From Clostridia bacterium (GTDB lineage: Bacteria; Bacillota; Clostridia; UMGS1883; UMGS1540): a DNA stretch of 64,000 bases. The position numbers and the translations under genes were made by a program. Shown here in pieces: positions 1-8,863 of this stretch (the first letter of the stretch is position 1; each line of letters starts with the position of its first letter). The notes under the pieces were generated by a model. It was not told the DNA's origin. It saw nothing but the letters and a program-made list of their open reading frames with translations, and searched no databases. The DNA lies in the NCBI GenBank assembly GCA_017620205.1, contig JAFZQX010000004.1, forward strand, positions 1-64,000, in the 5' to 3' direction.

Positions 1-6
1 TTTCAT
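1..6 (-). CDS. Start of a leftward gene that leaves the window
   Basis: Only the first two codons (ATG AAA on the minus strand) are in the window. The call rests on an ATG at 6-4 preceded by a GGAGG ribosome site eight bases upstream and a TATAAT box at 59-54. Nothing can be said about the product. Confidence 0.4.
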
Positions 7-10
7 CAAT

Positions 11-76
11 AAATCCTCCGTTTGTTTTTTGTTTTGACTGGCAGGTCTTTACAATTATACCACAAACGGAGGATTT
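11..76 (-). promoter_or_regulatory. Perfect 14-bp inverted repeat over a leftward promoter
   Basis: AAATCCTCCGTTTG at 11-24 is exactly mirrored by CAAACGGAGGATTT at 63-76. On the minus strand the inner arm contains the ribosome site of the gene that starts at base 6. A TATAAT box (59-54) lies between the arms. The outer arm sits upstream of the probable start site, so this looks more like a DNA operator than a transcript hairpin, but no good -35 box is visible. Confidence 0.4.
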
Positions 77-100
77 TTTCTCATCGGTTAACCTTTTTTG

Positions 101-125
101 AACCACGCGACTATCGCGTGGTTTT
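101..125 (+). terminator. Hairpin, possible rightward terminator
   Basis: AACCACGCGA and TCGCGTGGTT form a 10-bp stem with a CTA loop, followed on the plus strand by a short T run. No rightward gene in the window uses it. Confidence 0.4.
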
Positions 126-137
126 CGTTGACACAAT

Positions 138-169
138 AAAGGCAGTAACAATATGTTGTTACTGCCTTT
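138..169. terminator. Bidirectional hairpin downstream of trkH
   Basis: A perfect 14-bp stem (138-151 with 156-169) with a TATG loop, flanked by A and T runs. It lies 34 bases beyond the trkH stop codon and probably ends the trkA-trkH transcript. Confidence 0.7.
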
Positions 170-202
170 TAAATTTAGATCCCCTATTCCCGCCTGTTTT
201 TA

Positions 203-1636
203 CTACTTTTTCCATGTTTTTCTGGAGAAAAGTATTAAAAAGGGGAAAATTTCCAATCTGCCTATAAGCATGTCACCTATAAGCACTATTTTTGAAAGAT
301 TCGAATATTCTGCAAAATTATGTGCAGGGCCCACTTTGTCAAGACCGGGACCTATATTATTGATAGTTGCGGCAACTGCCGTATAGTTTGTCGTAAAATT
401 GAAATTATCAAGGCTTATTATCAGCACGGATACTACAAAAATGAGGATATACGCGGCAATAAACACATTAACTGCTCTCAGTGTTTCGTGTTCAACGGGT
501 CTGCCGTCCATCGAAAGCTTTATAGTTCTGTTTGGGTGTGCTGAAATCTGAATTTGTTTAATAATACTTTTAAACAAAATAACAATTCGCGATACTTTTA
601 TACCGCCGCCTGTACTGCCGGCGCATGCGCCGATAAACATTAGAGCAACAAGTATAGCTTTTGAAAACTCAGGCCATTTATCAAAATCGGCCGTTGAAAA
701 GCCGGTTGTTGTTATAATTGAAGCCGTCTGGAAAAAGCCGTGTCTTATTGTTTCCGAGATTGAAGGGTAAATCTTACTGCAGTTAATAATAATAAGTGTT
801 GCAGCAGCTAAAATTATTGTAAGATATACTTTAACTTCTTCGGAAGGAGATTCTTTAAATCTTTTTTTAATTAAAATATAATGTACTGCAAAATCAACAC
901 CGAACAGTATCATAAACACAGTAATTACCCACTGTATGTATGGTGAATATCCTGCAATACTTGTATTCTTAACCGCAAAGCCGCCGGTACCTGCCGTTCC
1001 GAAAGCCATAGTAAGCGACTCAAAAAGCGATGTCCCGCCAAAAAGCAAAAAAACCACTTCAAGTGCAGTAATTCCAACGTAAATTATATATAGCAATTTT
1101 GCACTTACGCCTACTTTGGGCACAAGTTTGCTTACAGACGGCCCTGGACTTTCTGCTCTCACAAGATACATATTATCGCCGCCTGATTTGGGCAGAAGCG
1201 CCACAAGGAACACAAGAACACCCATGCCGCCGATCCAGTGTGAAAAACTGCGCCAAAACAGAATACTGTGCGGCAAAGCCTCTATGTCATATAAAATTGA
1301 TGCTCCGGTTGTAGTAAAGCCTGACGCTATTTCAAATACGGCATCAATAAAATTAGGTATAGACTTGCTTATAAAAAACGGAATGGCGCCGAAAATACTT
1401 ATAACTATCCAAGAAAGCGCAACTACGGCAAATCCTTCTTTTGCAAACAAATTGCGGTTTTTCGGTCTCTTTAAAGAAAGCGGCAATCCGAGACATAAGC
1501 AAACAGCTATGCAGATAATCCACATCGACGCAGTATTCTCTTTATAAATAAGAGAACAAATCAGCGGCAAAACCATACAACCGGCTTCTATATCAAGGAC
1601 AAGGCCCAATATGTATGCTATTAATGCAAAGTTCAT
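203..1636 (-). CDS. trkH: TrkH/KtrB-type potassium uptake channel
   Basis: Membrane subunit that moves K+ into the cell, gated by a cytoplasmic TrkA-type ring. The 477-residue protein is hydrophobic throughout and shows the four loop motifs of the family's selectivity filter: TTTGAS, GTAGTGGF, TTTGFST and GSTGGG, one per pore repeat, each with the key glycine. The start has the sequence MNFALIAYILG. It lies 22 bases downstream of trkA in the same direction, so the two subunits are almost certainly co-transcribed. The length fits TrkH (about 480) better than the shorter KtrB. Ion specificity and coupling (Na+ or H+) cannot be read from the sequence. Confidence 0.93.
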   Translation of the reverse strand: MNFALIAYILGLVLDIEAGCMVLPLICSLIYKENTASMWIICIAVCLCLGLPLSLKRPKNRNLFAKEGFAVVALSWIVISIFGAIPFFISKSIPNFIDAVFEIASGFTTTGASILYDIEALPHSILFWRSFSHWIGGMGVLVFLVALLPKSGGDNMYLVRAESPGPSVSKLVPKVGVSAKLLYIIYVGITALEVVFLLFGGTSLFESLTMAFGTAGTGGFAVKNTSIAGYSPYIQWVITVFMILFGVDFAVHYILIKKRFKESPSEEVKVYLTIILAAATLIIINCSKIYPSISETIRHGFFQTASIITTTGFSTADFDKWPEFSKAILVALMFIGACAGSTGGGIKVSRIVILFKSIIKQIQISAHPNRTIKLSMDGRPVEHETLRAVNVFIAAYILIFVVSVLIISLDNFNFTTNYTAVAATINNIGPGLDKVGPAHNFAEYSNLSKIVLIGDMLIGRLEIFPFLILFSRKTWKK

Positions 1637-1658
1637 AATACGTCTAACCTTTCAGACA

Positions 1659-3017
1659 TTATGCCAAAATATCGTTAATATCTTTAAATCCTTCATGTTT
1701 GGTGACTATTATTACAGTGTCTCCGGCAAATATGGAATCGCTTCCTTTAGGAATTATAATATTGCCGTTTCTGTTTATACAGGCAACAAGAACATTTTGC
1801 TTTAAATTAAGTTTATAAAGTGGTATGTTAATGATTTTAGAGTCTTTTGCTATACGGAACTCAAGCGCTTCTGCTTTGCCGTCTAAAATCATATGCATTG
1901 TCTCAACTTCACTGCCTATGGTGTTACAAGCAGCGCGAACAAATTTAACGATTGTTTCAGCCGTTATTTCTTTTGGGTATACTGTAGTACCAATATCGAG
2001 ATTTTCCAAAACGTTATCGTATTCTATTCTGTTGATTTTTGTGATGATTTTACCGTTTGTTTTTGTTTTGGCATACAGAGACAAAACTACGTTTTCCTCG
2101 TCAATATTTGTCAAAGAAACGAAAGAATCAATGTTTTCAATACCTTCTTCAAGCAAAAGATTTACATTTGTGCCGTCCGCATTAATAATAACTGCCTTAG
2201 GCAGCAAAACACACAGCTCTTCGCACCACTTTGAGTTTTTTTCTACAATTTTAACGTTTACACCCGATTGAATAAGTCTTTCCGCAAGATAGTAAGCGGT
2301 TGTTCCCCCTCCTACTATCATAGTATTCTTAATGGGATTTGTTTTAATTCCAGTTTTTTTGAAGAAATTATTGCGTTCTTCAATTGAAGCGACAATACTA
2401 ATATAGTCGTCTTTTTGAATAACAAAACTACCGTCGGGAATAAAAGCTTGGTCACCACGTTCTACTCCGCATACAAGAATATTTGTATTTAGTTTTGAAT
2501 CAATATCAGATATTTTAAGATTATCAAGAACTGAATTCTCCGGAACGTGCATTTTAAATATTTCAACTCTGCCCTTAGCAAATGTATCAATCTGAATAGC
2601 TGAGGGGAAGCGCATTATTCTTGCAATCTGATCGGCCGCCATTTTTTCCGGGTTAATCGTCATGGCAAGACCCAGGTCTTCTTTAATAAGATTTATTGCT
2701 GTTTTATAATCAGGTTCGCGAACCCTTGCAATTGTTTTACAGTTTGAAATCTTTTTAGCAATAAAACACGAAAGAAGATTGATTTCATCGGAACCGGTTA
2801 CTGCTATAAGAATATCTGTGTTTTCAACACCGGCTTCTTTAAGTGTTTTAATGCTTGTACCGCTGCCGGTAAAACCAATAATATCAAGTTTATCTACAGT
2901 GTCGTTTAAAACATCTCTTTTGATATCAACAACTGTGATGTTGTGTTCGTGTTCGCTTATAAGCTGCTGAGCAAGCTTTCTGCCAACCTTACCGCAGCCA
3001 ACTATGATGATATTCAT
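1659..3017 (-). CDS. trkA: TrkA, NAD-binding regulator of potassium uptake
   Basis: Cytoplasmic gating subunit that binds nucleotide and controls TrkH. The 452-residue protein carries two tandem RCK modules. The first starts with the Rossmann signature GCGKVGRKLA near residue 7, and the second with VGGGTTAYYLAERL near residue 230; each is followed by a TrkA-C domain. This double arrangement is typical of TrkA rather than single-module KtrA. The gene is the first of a trkA-trkH pair, with AAGGAG just before its ATG. Both Rossmann folds have the glycines needed for nucleotide binding. Confidence 0.94.
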   Translation of the reverse strand: MNIIIVGCGKVGRKLAQQLISEHEHNITVVDIKRDVLNDTVDKLDIIGFTGSGTSIKTLKEAGVENTDILIAVTGSDEINLLSCFIAKKISNCKTIARVREPDYKTAINLIKEDLGLAMTINPEKMAADQIARIMRFPSAIQIDTFAKGRVEIFKMHVPENSVLDNLKISDIDSKLNTNILVCGVERGDQAFIPDGSFVIQKDDYISIVASIEERNNFFKKTGIKTNPIKNTMIVGGGTTAYYLAERLIQSGVNVKIVEKNSKWCEELCVLLPKAVIINADGTNVNLLLEEGIENIDSFVSLTNIDEENVVLSLYAKTKTNGKIITKINRIEYDNVLENLDIGTTVYPKEITAETIVKFVRAACNTIGSEVETMHMILDGKAEALEFRIAKDSKIINIPLYKLNLKQNVLVACINRNGNIIIPKGSDSIFAGDTVIIVTKHEGFKDINDILA

Positions 3018-3064
3018 AAATTCTATCTCCTTTTAATCCTATCATTCATTTTTTAAGTATAACA

Positions 3065-3892
3065 CTATGACAAATTATTGTCAAGCTGTCTTTTGTTAAA
3101 AATAAGCATAAAAGCAATTATAAGAGTAACAATCCCGCTTAAATAATAAAGCGGAAAGTTTTGTGCATAGTAAAACAATCCTGAAACCAAAATGTTTGAA
3201 GCATTAAAAATAATATGCGTAAGTATTGTTAAGTATATATTTTCAGTCTTATAATATACAAATCCCAATACAAAACCAATAATTGCCGCGTATATCCCCT
3301 GAATAACATTCAGATGCATAAAACCGAATAATACGCTTTGAATTATATTGGCAAACAGAAAACCGCCGCCAAATTTAAGCTCTCCGTATATAAATCCTCT
3401 GAAAAACAGCTCTTCAAAGGCAGGCGCGAGTATTCCGACAATAATGAGCAATGCATAAACATTACCCATTGAAATAGATTCCATAGAACTTTCATAGCTT
3501 GGAAGAAAATCTTCAAACGCCGGAATTGAAATCACAACAGTTGCAACAACGTTTAAACCATACGCAAGAAGCATGCATGCCAGAATATCTTTAAAGCTCA
3601 ATCTTCTTTTATGCACATAGTCAGACATTGATTTTTTTCTTGAATTTATAATAAACCATATTAATAATACGGTCAACACCATAGATGTAAAATATACATT
3701 TGTTACATCTATGGCTTGTCCTTGGATTTGATAAATAAAATGCTCCGATAAACGGTATAAATTGTGTTCGCCGTTGATAAGCATCAAAACGGCGTCCGAA
3801 ACAGGCCGTGCGATTATAGAAAGCAGCAGTGAAATAAAGTACATAACAATATATAACAGTACAAAAAGTATTGCGTTTATTTTTTTGCTCAC
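3065..3892 (-). CDS. CPBP family intramembrane metalloprotease (CAAX protease-like)
   Basis: Predicted integral membrane protease of the CPBP/Abi family, 275 residues with about seven to eight hydrophobic segments. The family's metal-binding and catalytic motifs are present: an EELFFR stretch (the EExxxR motif), a histidine in FGFMHLN and a second histidine in LTHIIFNASN. In bacteria these proteins are linked to bacteriocin self-immunity or protein processing, but the substrate here is unknown. It stands between trkA and rnfB on the same strand without tight spacing to either. Confidence 0.85.
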   Translation of the reverse strand: MSKKINAILFVLLYIVMYFISLLLSIIARPVSDAVLMLINGEHNLYRLSEHFIYQIQGQAIDVTNVYFTSMVLTVLLIWFIINSRKKSMSDYVHKRRLSFKDILACMLLAYGLNVVATVVISIPAFEDFLPSYESSMESISMGNVYALLIIVGILAPAFEELFFRGFIYGELKFGGGFLFANIIQSVLFGFMHLNVIQGIYAAIIGFVLGFVYYKTENIYLTILTHIIFNASNILVSGLFYYAQNFPLYYLSGIVTLIIAFMLIFNKRQLDNNLS

Positions 3893-3926
3893 TTAAACCG
3901 CACCACCCTTCATTAAAAAGCTATAA

Positions 3927-3949
3927 CGGAGCCGGTACTACCGGCTCCG
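3927..3949 (-). terminator. Hairpin after the rnf operon
   Basis: CGGAGCCGG pairs with CCGGCTCCG around a TACTA loop, 33 bases past the rnfB stop. On the minus strand a TTATAGCTTTTT stretch follows. It probably ends the rnf transcript. Confidence 0.65.
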
Positions 3950-3982
3950 ACAGGAAATTATATTAATAAAATCATATAAAGC

Positions 3983-4771
3983 TTAAGCAAGCTCTATACA
4001 CTTTGCGGGACATTTTTCTACACATGTTCCGCAGCCAACACATTTTTCATGGTCAAATTTAGCTACGCCGTCAACCGTGATGGCGCCCTGCGGACAGTTT
4101 TTAGCGCAAATGCCGCAAGCTAAACAGCCCGATTTACAGTATTTACGTACAAGTGCGCCTTTATCCGTAGATTTACATTTAATATCAGATTTTTTATCTG
4201 TTGTGCGAAGTTTTATTACGTGTCTGGGACAGATATTTACACATGTTCCGCAGCCAACGCATTTATCAGGATCTACTACCGCAATTCCGTTTTTAATGCT
4301 TATAGCGTCAAATTTACAAACGGAAACACAAGTGCCATAGCCCAAGCAACCGAACTCACAGCCTTTGGGACCGCCGGCAACACGCATAGCCGCTGCACAA
4401 TCGCTTATTCCGTTGTAATCAAATTTCAAAGCTGCCGCGTCACAATCGCCGCCGCACTGAACAAAAGCCCGCTTTGGTTCCACCTTTTCAGCTGCCATTC
4501 CCATAATATCTGCGATAGCCGCCTGAGCTTTTTCTCCGCCAACAGCGCATTTGGTAAGAGGTGCTTCACCCGCTACTATTGCAGCCGCATACGCCGAGCA
4601 GCCGGCAAAGCCGCAACCGCCGCAGTTTGCGCCGGGAAGTGCTTCTTCAATCTGACCTATTCTTTCATCTGTGTCTACTTTAAATATTACCGATGCAACG
4701 GCAAGAATAGCTCCTAGCACGAGAGCAATTCCGCCTAAAACAAGTGCCGGAAATAATACTTGATTAACCAC
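3983..4771 (-). CDS. rnfB: Rnf complex iron-sulfur subunit B
   Basis: Electron-transfer subunit of the ferredoxin:NAD+ oxidoreductase that couples electron flow to Na+ or H+ export. The 262-residue protein begins with one membrane helix (about residues 5-30). It is followed by the 4Fe-4S motif with C50, C53, C58 and C75, and then several ferredoxin-type CxxCxxCxxxCP motifs in the C-terminal half (for example CVGCGTCVNICP, CLACGICAKNCP, CVGCGTCVEKCP). The length and extra clusters fit clostridial RnfB. It is the last gene of rnfCDGEAB, 12 bases after rnfA. Confidence 0.95.
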   Translation of the reverse strand: MVNQVLFPALVLGGIALVLGAILAVASVIFKVDTDERIGQIEEALPGANCGGCGFAGCSAYAAAIVAGEAPLTKCAVGGEKAQAAIADIMGMAAEKVEPKRAFVQCGGDCDAAALKFDYNGISDCAAAMRVAGGPKGCEFGCLGYGTCVSVCKFDAISIKNGIAVVDPDKCVGCGTCVNICPRHVIKLRTTDKKSDIKCKSTDKGALVRKYCKSGCLACGICAKNCPQGAITVDGVAKFDHEKCVGCGTCVEKCPAKCIELA

Positions 4772-4783
4772 TGCTCTACCCCC

Positions 4784-5359
4784 TTACTTTATTAAACCGG
4801 AAAAACCTAAAAACGCTATTGCCAAAAGTGAAGCTGAGATCAAAGCAATCGGAAATCCCTGTAAAGGTTTGGGAATGGGTGCCGTCTCAAGTCTTTCACG
4901 AATACCGGCAAACAAAACTATGGCGAGAGTAAAACCAACACCTGCTGTAGCGCCGAACACCACTGACTGAAGGAAATTATATCCCTGCTGTGTGTTAAGC
5001 AGAGTTACACCGAGAACAGCGCAGTTTGTTGTTATAAGCGGAAGATATATACCGAGTGCAGAATAAAGCGCCGGGCTAACTTTTTGCAGGAACATTTCAA
5101 CAAACTGAACGAGAGCCGCAATAATCAAGATGAAAAGTACGGTCTGAAGATATTCCCAGTGAAGCGGTACCAAAAGATACTGCCACAATAAATATGTGAT
5201 AGCAGATGCGAGAGTCATTACAAACGTTACCGCCATACCCATACCTATTGCTGTGTCTGTCTTTTTTGAAACGCCCAAAAACGGGCAAATACCGAGGAAT
5301 CGTACTAAAACAAAGTTATTTACAAATATTGCACCAATTGCAATAGTAAGAAGATTCAT
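4784..5359 (-). CDS. rnfA: Rnf complex membrane subunit A
   Basis: A 191-residue integral membrane protein with six hydrophobic segments, paralogous to RnfE. Together they form the ion path of the Rnf complex and, in known structures, hold a membrane-embedded iron-sulfur cluster between them. The conserved cysteine motifs are visible: LGICPFLG near residue 25 and TTNCAVLG near residue 110. Its ATG overlaps the rnfE stop codon by one base (TAATG), which suggests translational coupling. Confidence 0.95.
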   Translation of the reverse strand: MNLLTIAIGAIFVNNFVLVRFLGICPFLGVSKKTDTAIGMGMAVTFVMTLASAITYLLWQYLLVPLHWEYLQTVLFILIIAALVQFVEMFLQKVSPALYSALGIYLPLITTNCAVLGVTLLNTQQGYNFLQSVVFGATAGVGFTLAIVLFAGIRERLETAPIPKPLQGFPIALISASLLAIAFLGFSGLIK

Positions 5360-5955
5360 TATTTACTCTCCTCCCTACGCATTTTAATTAAATTGATAGC
5401 TCCGAGAATGATACCGAGTGTTAAGAAACCGCCGGGAGCTAAAATCATAATAGTAGCCGGATTAAAGCTTGCGCCGAATACGCTGTGTCCCAGAAGCGTT
5501 CCGTTTCCGAAAAGTTCACGGAAAAACGCGATTATAGTAAGCGCTCCCGTAAAACCAAGTCCCGTTCCTATTCCGTCGCCAATTGAATTGAGAACTGTAT
5601 TTTTTGAGGCGAATTCCTCAGCTCTGGCAAGTATTATACAGTTAACAACTATAAGCGGTATGAACAGGCCCAGCTGTGCGTATAAATCCGGTAAATATGC
5701 TTTTAAAAGCATTTCTACAATAGTTACAAAGCCTGCTATTACAACAATGTATGAAGCTATTCTTATTTTTGAAGGAATAACTTTACGGAGCATTGAAATA
5801 ACAGCGTTTGAGCAGATAAGAACAGCCGTAGCCGAAAGGCCCATGCCGACAGCGTTTGAAATAGATGTTGTTGTTGCAAGCGTCGGACACATACCGAGCA
5901 GCAGAACGAAAGTAGGATTACGCTTTAAAATACCGTTTTTAATTGCATTAATCAT
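5359..5955 (-). CDS. rnfE: Rnf complex membrane subunit E
   Basis: A 198-residue membrane protein homologous to RnfA, with the matching cysteine motifs LGMCPTLA and VVNCIILA. The start at 5955 (MINAIKNG) was chosen because an AAGGAGG ribosome site lies six bases upstream and the residues before it would only overlap rnfG. The gene overlaps the end of rnfG by eight bases and the start of rnfA by one. It forms part of the ion-translocating core of the Rnf complex. Confidence 0.94.
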   Translation of the reverse strand: MINAIKNGILKRNPTFVLLLGMCPTLATTTSISNAVGMGLSATAVLICSNAVISMLRKVIPSKIRIASYIVVIAGFVTIVEMLLKAYLPDLYAQLGLFIPLIVVNCIILARAEEFASKNTVLNSIGDGIGTGLGFTGALTIIAFFRELFGNGTLLGHSVFGASFNPATIMILAPGGFLTLGIILGAINLIKMRREESK

Positions 5956-6502
5956 TTTTAGCCTCCTTATCTCCCGCAACAGCAAGAACTTTTTCATAAG
6001 CTTCATTTATACCTTTTTCAATGCCTTCCGAAGTCCTTGTGGCGCCGCTTAAAGCGTCAAATTCGTCATCTCCTGCATTTCCGCCCTTTTTAGCTTTTAT
6101 AGGCGCTTTTTTTCCTTTAAGACTATCAGAAAACTCGGGCTTAGAAGCGTTTGCGCCCAGTCCCGGTGTTTCACTGCTTTCAATTACTTTTATGCCTGTA
6201 ACAGCCAAATCTTTATCAAATCCAACTATAAGCTTAAGACCTGTGCTGTAGCCTGCAGTTTCTACATTTACACAATAACCTTTTGTTTCGCCGTCAGTAG
6301 TTCCTTCATATACTGTTTCTTCATCATCGATAGCATTAAATTCCTCTGCTTCAACAAGAGAACGGCGCGAAAGATTTTCGTTATTCTTTGTATTTTCTTC
6401 AATGATTGGTTTAGTAACATAGTTTGCCGCAGCAAGCAGCAATGTGGTTATTAGACCGATCAGGCAAAGTATTCCGCCAAGTTTAATTATCTTTTTAAGC
6501 AT
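5948..6502 (-). CDS. rnfG: Rnf complex FMN-binding subunit G
   Basis: A 184-residue membrane-anchored subunit that carries covalently bound FMN on the outer side of the membrane. One N-terminal helix (about residues 8-28) is followed by an FMN-binding domain. The motif SGATRTS near residue 155 contains the threonine to which FMN is attached in the family, and SSETPGLGA is the usual upstream glycine-rich loop. It overlaps rnfD by eight bases. Confidence 0.94.
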   Translation of the reverse strand: MLKKIIKLGGILCLIGLITTLLLAAANYVTKPIIEENTKNNENLSRRSLVEAEEFNAIDDEETVYEGTTDGETKGYCVNVETAGYSTGLKLIVGFDKDLAVTGIKVIESSETPGLGANASKPEFSDSLKGKKAPIKAKKGGNAGDDEFDALSGATRTSEGIEKGINEAYEKVLAVAGDKEAKND

Positions 6503-7403
6503 GTTTAACCTCCCCGTATTTTTTGGGAACAGTAAACTTATCTATGAGAGGTGTTGCTGCGTTCATAAGTAAAACTGCGTATGTAACACCCTCAGGATAT
6601 CCGTTTCCTAGTCTAATAATAGATGTAAGAAGACCGCAGCCTATACCCATTATAATTTGTCCTTTAGCAGTTACGGGAATTGTAACATAATCCGTTGCCA
6701 TAAAGAAAGCTGCAAGGAATACGCCGCCCAGCAAAATCTGCTGCAATCCGTCTTTGCCGGCAATGCTAAAGAAAACAAACACCGTAAGAATATAAGCAAG
6801 CGGAATATAAGGTTTAATTATCTTTCTTGCTAAAAGGTAAATACCGCCTATAAGAATTGCAAGCGCAGATACCTCACCTACACAGCCCGGTACATTACCC
6901 AAAAACGCGTCAAGCGTTGTAACTGCTCCGCCGGCAAGCGGTGTGGCACTGCTTATAGCGTCAACTTTAGGATCAGACCAAGTAGTCATAAACACAGGCC
7001 AAGCAGCAAGCATGAAAGCACGAGCAGCAAGAGCCGGGTTTACGAAGTTATGACCAAGACCTCCAAAAAACTGTTTTACAACAATAACAGCAAATAAATC
7101 ACCGACGGTTATTGCCCAAAGCGGCAGCGTGGGAGGCGAACAAAGCGCAAGCAGTAAACCTGTAAGCATTGCACTTCCGTCCCATACAGTCAGCTTTTTC
7201 TTGGCAAAGAAGCAATATAAAGCTTCAAAAAGAGCAGCTGCCAGCATCGAATATACTTCAAGCAAGAGTGTTCTGAACCCGAAGAAATAAACGCCGGCTA
7301 TAACTGCAGGTATAAGTGCCGCAATTACGTTAAACATAATTTTAGACGTTGTGTCTTTATGTCTTATGTGCGGCGATGATGAAACAAATAATAAATCTTC
7401 CAC
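6495..7403 (-). CDS. rnfD: Rnf complex membrane flavoprotein subunit D
   Basis: A 302-residue polytopic membrane protein of the RnfD/NqrB family. The SSATPL motif near residue 155 holds the threonine that carries covalent FMN in this family. The GGLGHNFVNPALAAR stretch is a hallmark loop of RnfD/NqrB. It follows rnfC by 12 bases and overlaps rnfG, as expected for a single transcript. Confidence 0.94.
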   Translation of the reverse strand: MEDLLFVSSSPHIRHKDTTSKIMFNVIAALIPAVIAGVYFFGFRTLLLEVYSMLAAALFEALYCFFAKKKLTVWDGSAMLTGLLLALCSPPTLPLWAITVGDLFAVIVVKQFFGGLGHNFVNPALAARAFMLAAWPVFMTTWSDPKVDAISSATPLAGGAVTTLDAFLGNVPGCVGEVSALAILIGGIYLLARKIIKPYIPLAYILTVFVFFSIAGKDGLQQILLGGVFLAAFFMATDYVTIPVTAKGQIIMGIGCGLLTSIIRLGNGYPEGVTYAVLLMNAATPLIDKFTVPKKYGEVKHA

Positions 7404-7415
7404 AATTATCCCTCC

Positions 7416-8714
7416 TTATTTCTTCTGTTCTCTCAGAGCCTGTTTTGCAAGTCTTATGGACTGTACAATATGGCGTTTTGACGGACACACATAACTGCAT
7501 GAACCGCATTCTATACAATCGAGTATGTTATACTTTTTGCAGCTGTCCCAATCGCGAACTTCCGCATAGTTGCAAAAATTAAGCGGTAAAAGGTGTATTG
7601 GGCAAGCGGATACACATCTGCCGCAGCGGATACATGCCATGCTCTCGGGAAGCGTTGCTTCTTCTTCGGAGAGGCACAAAATAGAGCCTGTTCCCTTTAT
7701 GATAGGAAGATCAGTATCGGAAACTGCCATACCCATCATAGGACCGCCGAAAATAACCTTTCCTGGTTTACATACAAAACCGCCTGCAGCATCAATAAGA
7801 GACTGTGCCGACATACCGAGGCGAGCTCTGAAGTTTTTAGGCTCTTTTATAGCGGAACCTGCGACAGTTACTATTCTGCTTGTAAGCGGAGTACCGTATT
7901 TAGCAGCGTTATAAAGCACGGTAGCACTGTCAACGTTTAATACGATTACGCCAACATCGGCAGGAAGTCCACCGGATGGAACTTCACGTCCCGTAACAGC
8001 GTTTATAAGCTGTTTTTCACTACCCTGAGGGTATTTTGTTTTTAAGTTAACAACTTCAATATCGGGATACTTTTCACAAATTTTTCTCATGTTTTCGGCA
8101 GCATCGGCTTTGTTGTTTTCTATCGCAATAAAGCCGCGTTTTACACCGAGCTTTTTAAGAACCAGGTCAAGACCTCCCGCAACCTCTTCGCCTCGTTCTA
8201 AAAGAACTCTGTGGTCACTTGTAAGGTAGGGCTCACATTCCGAACCGTTAATAATTACGGTATCTACAGGTTTATCCTTCGGAGGTGAAAGCTTTACGTG
8301 CGTCGGGAAAGTTGCGCCGCCCATACCAACCGCACCCGCCGCAAGAGCAATATCTGCTATTGAAGCGTCTGCGGGCAAGGGTTTTACATCTTCTTTTTCA
8401 TCTTTAAAGTCATTTTGAATAACTACAGACAAAACTTTTTGGCCGGACGCAACGGCTCTTGGCTCAATCGCCGTAACAGTTCCGGATACAGACGAGAAAA
8501 TATTGGCAGATACAAATCCCTGCGCCTCGCCGATTTTTTGATACATCTTTACATAGTCGCCAACTTCAACGCAAGGAGCACAAGGTGCGCCTATATGCTG
8601 CGACATTGGAAAGACCATAAATTCATCGGGCTTAAGTTCCACAATCGGAACACCCGATGTCTGTTCTTTTTTGTCATCAGGGTGAATACCGCCCCGAAAA
8701 GTTAAAAGTTTCAA
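7416..8714 (-). CDS. rnfC: Rnf complex NADH-binding subunit C
   Basis: Peripheral subunit that exchanges electrons with NAD(H) and carries FMN and two 4Fe-4S clusters. At 432 residues it has the size of clostridial RnfC. The NAD/FMN-binding glycine-rich stretch AAGAVGMGGATFP and the cluster motifs CIRCGRCVSACP and CIECGSCSYVCP near the C-terminus are present. I place the start at a TTG (8714) because AGGAG lies eight bases upstream and the protein then begins KLLTFRGGIHP, as in relatives; an ATG 22 codons upstream has no ribosome site. It opens the rnf operon. Confidence 0.94.
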   Translation of the reverse strand: MKLLTFRGGIHPDDKKEQTSGVPIVELKPDEFMVFPMSQHIGAPCAPCVEVGDYVKMYQKIGEAQGFVSANIFSSVSGTVTAIEPRAVASGQKVLSVVIQNDFKDEKEDVKPLPADASIADIALAAGAVGMGGATFPTHVKLSPPKDKPVDTVIINGSECEPYLTSDHRVLLERGEEVAGGLDLVLKKLGVKRGFIAIENNKADAAENMRKICEKYPDIEVVNLKTKYPQGSEKQLINAVTGREVPSGGLPADVGVIVLNVDSATVLYNAAKYGTPLTSRIVTVAGSAIKEPKNFRARLGMSAQSLIDAAGGFVCKPGKVIFGGPMMGMAVSDTDLPIIKGTGSILCLSEEEATLPESMACIRCGRCVSACPIHLLPLNFCNYAEVRDWDSCKKYNILDCIECGSCSYVCPSKRHIVQSIRLAKQALREQKK

Positions 8715-8733
8715 GGTTTTTTCTCCTTTCGCC

Positions 8734-8778
8734 GCCCTGCAAGGCTTGTAGTTAATATATATCCCGGATCTGCAGGGC
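8734..8778 (-). promoter_or_regulatory. Inverted repeat in the rnfC leader
   Basis: GCCCTGCA at 8734-8741 is mirrored by TGCAGGGC at 8771-8778, ending 20 bases before the rnfC start codon. In RNA this would be an 8-bp stem with a 29-base loop. It could be an operator or a leader hairpin. I found no Rex-type redox site. Confidence 0.45.
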
Positions 8779-8863
8779 AATTAAATCCGGATTTGTTTTC
8801 TGTTGCTTGCACAGATAACCAATTTACACTTTATATATTCAAAATCAAAAAGAATCGAAGGAA

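Noticed and set aside
8715-8780. Longer RnfC starting at the ATG at 8780
   Set aside because: The extra 22 residues are not RnfC-like, the ATG has no ribosome site, and the inverted repeat would fall inside the coding sequence.
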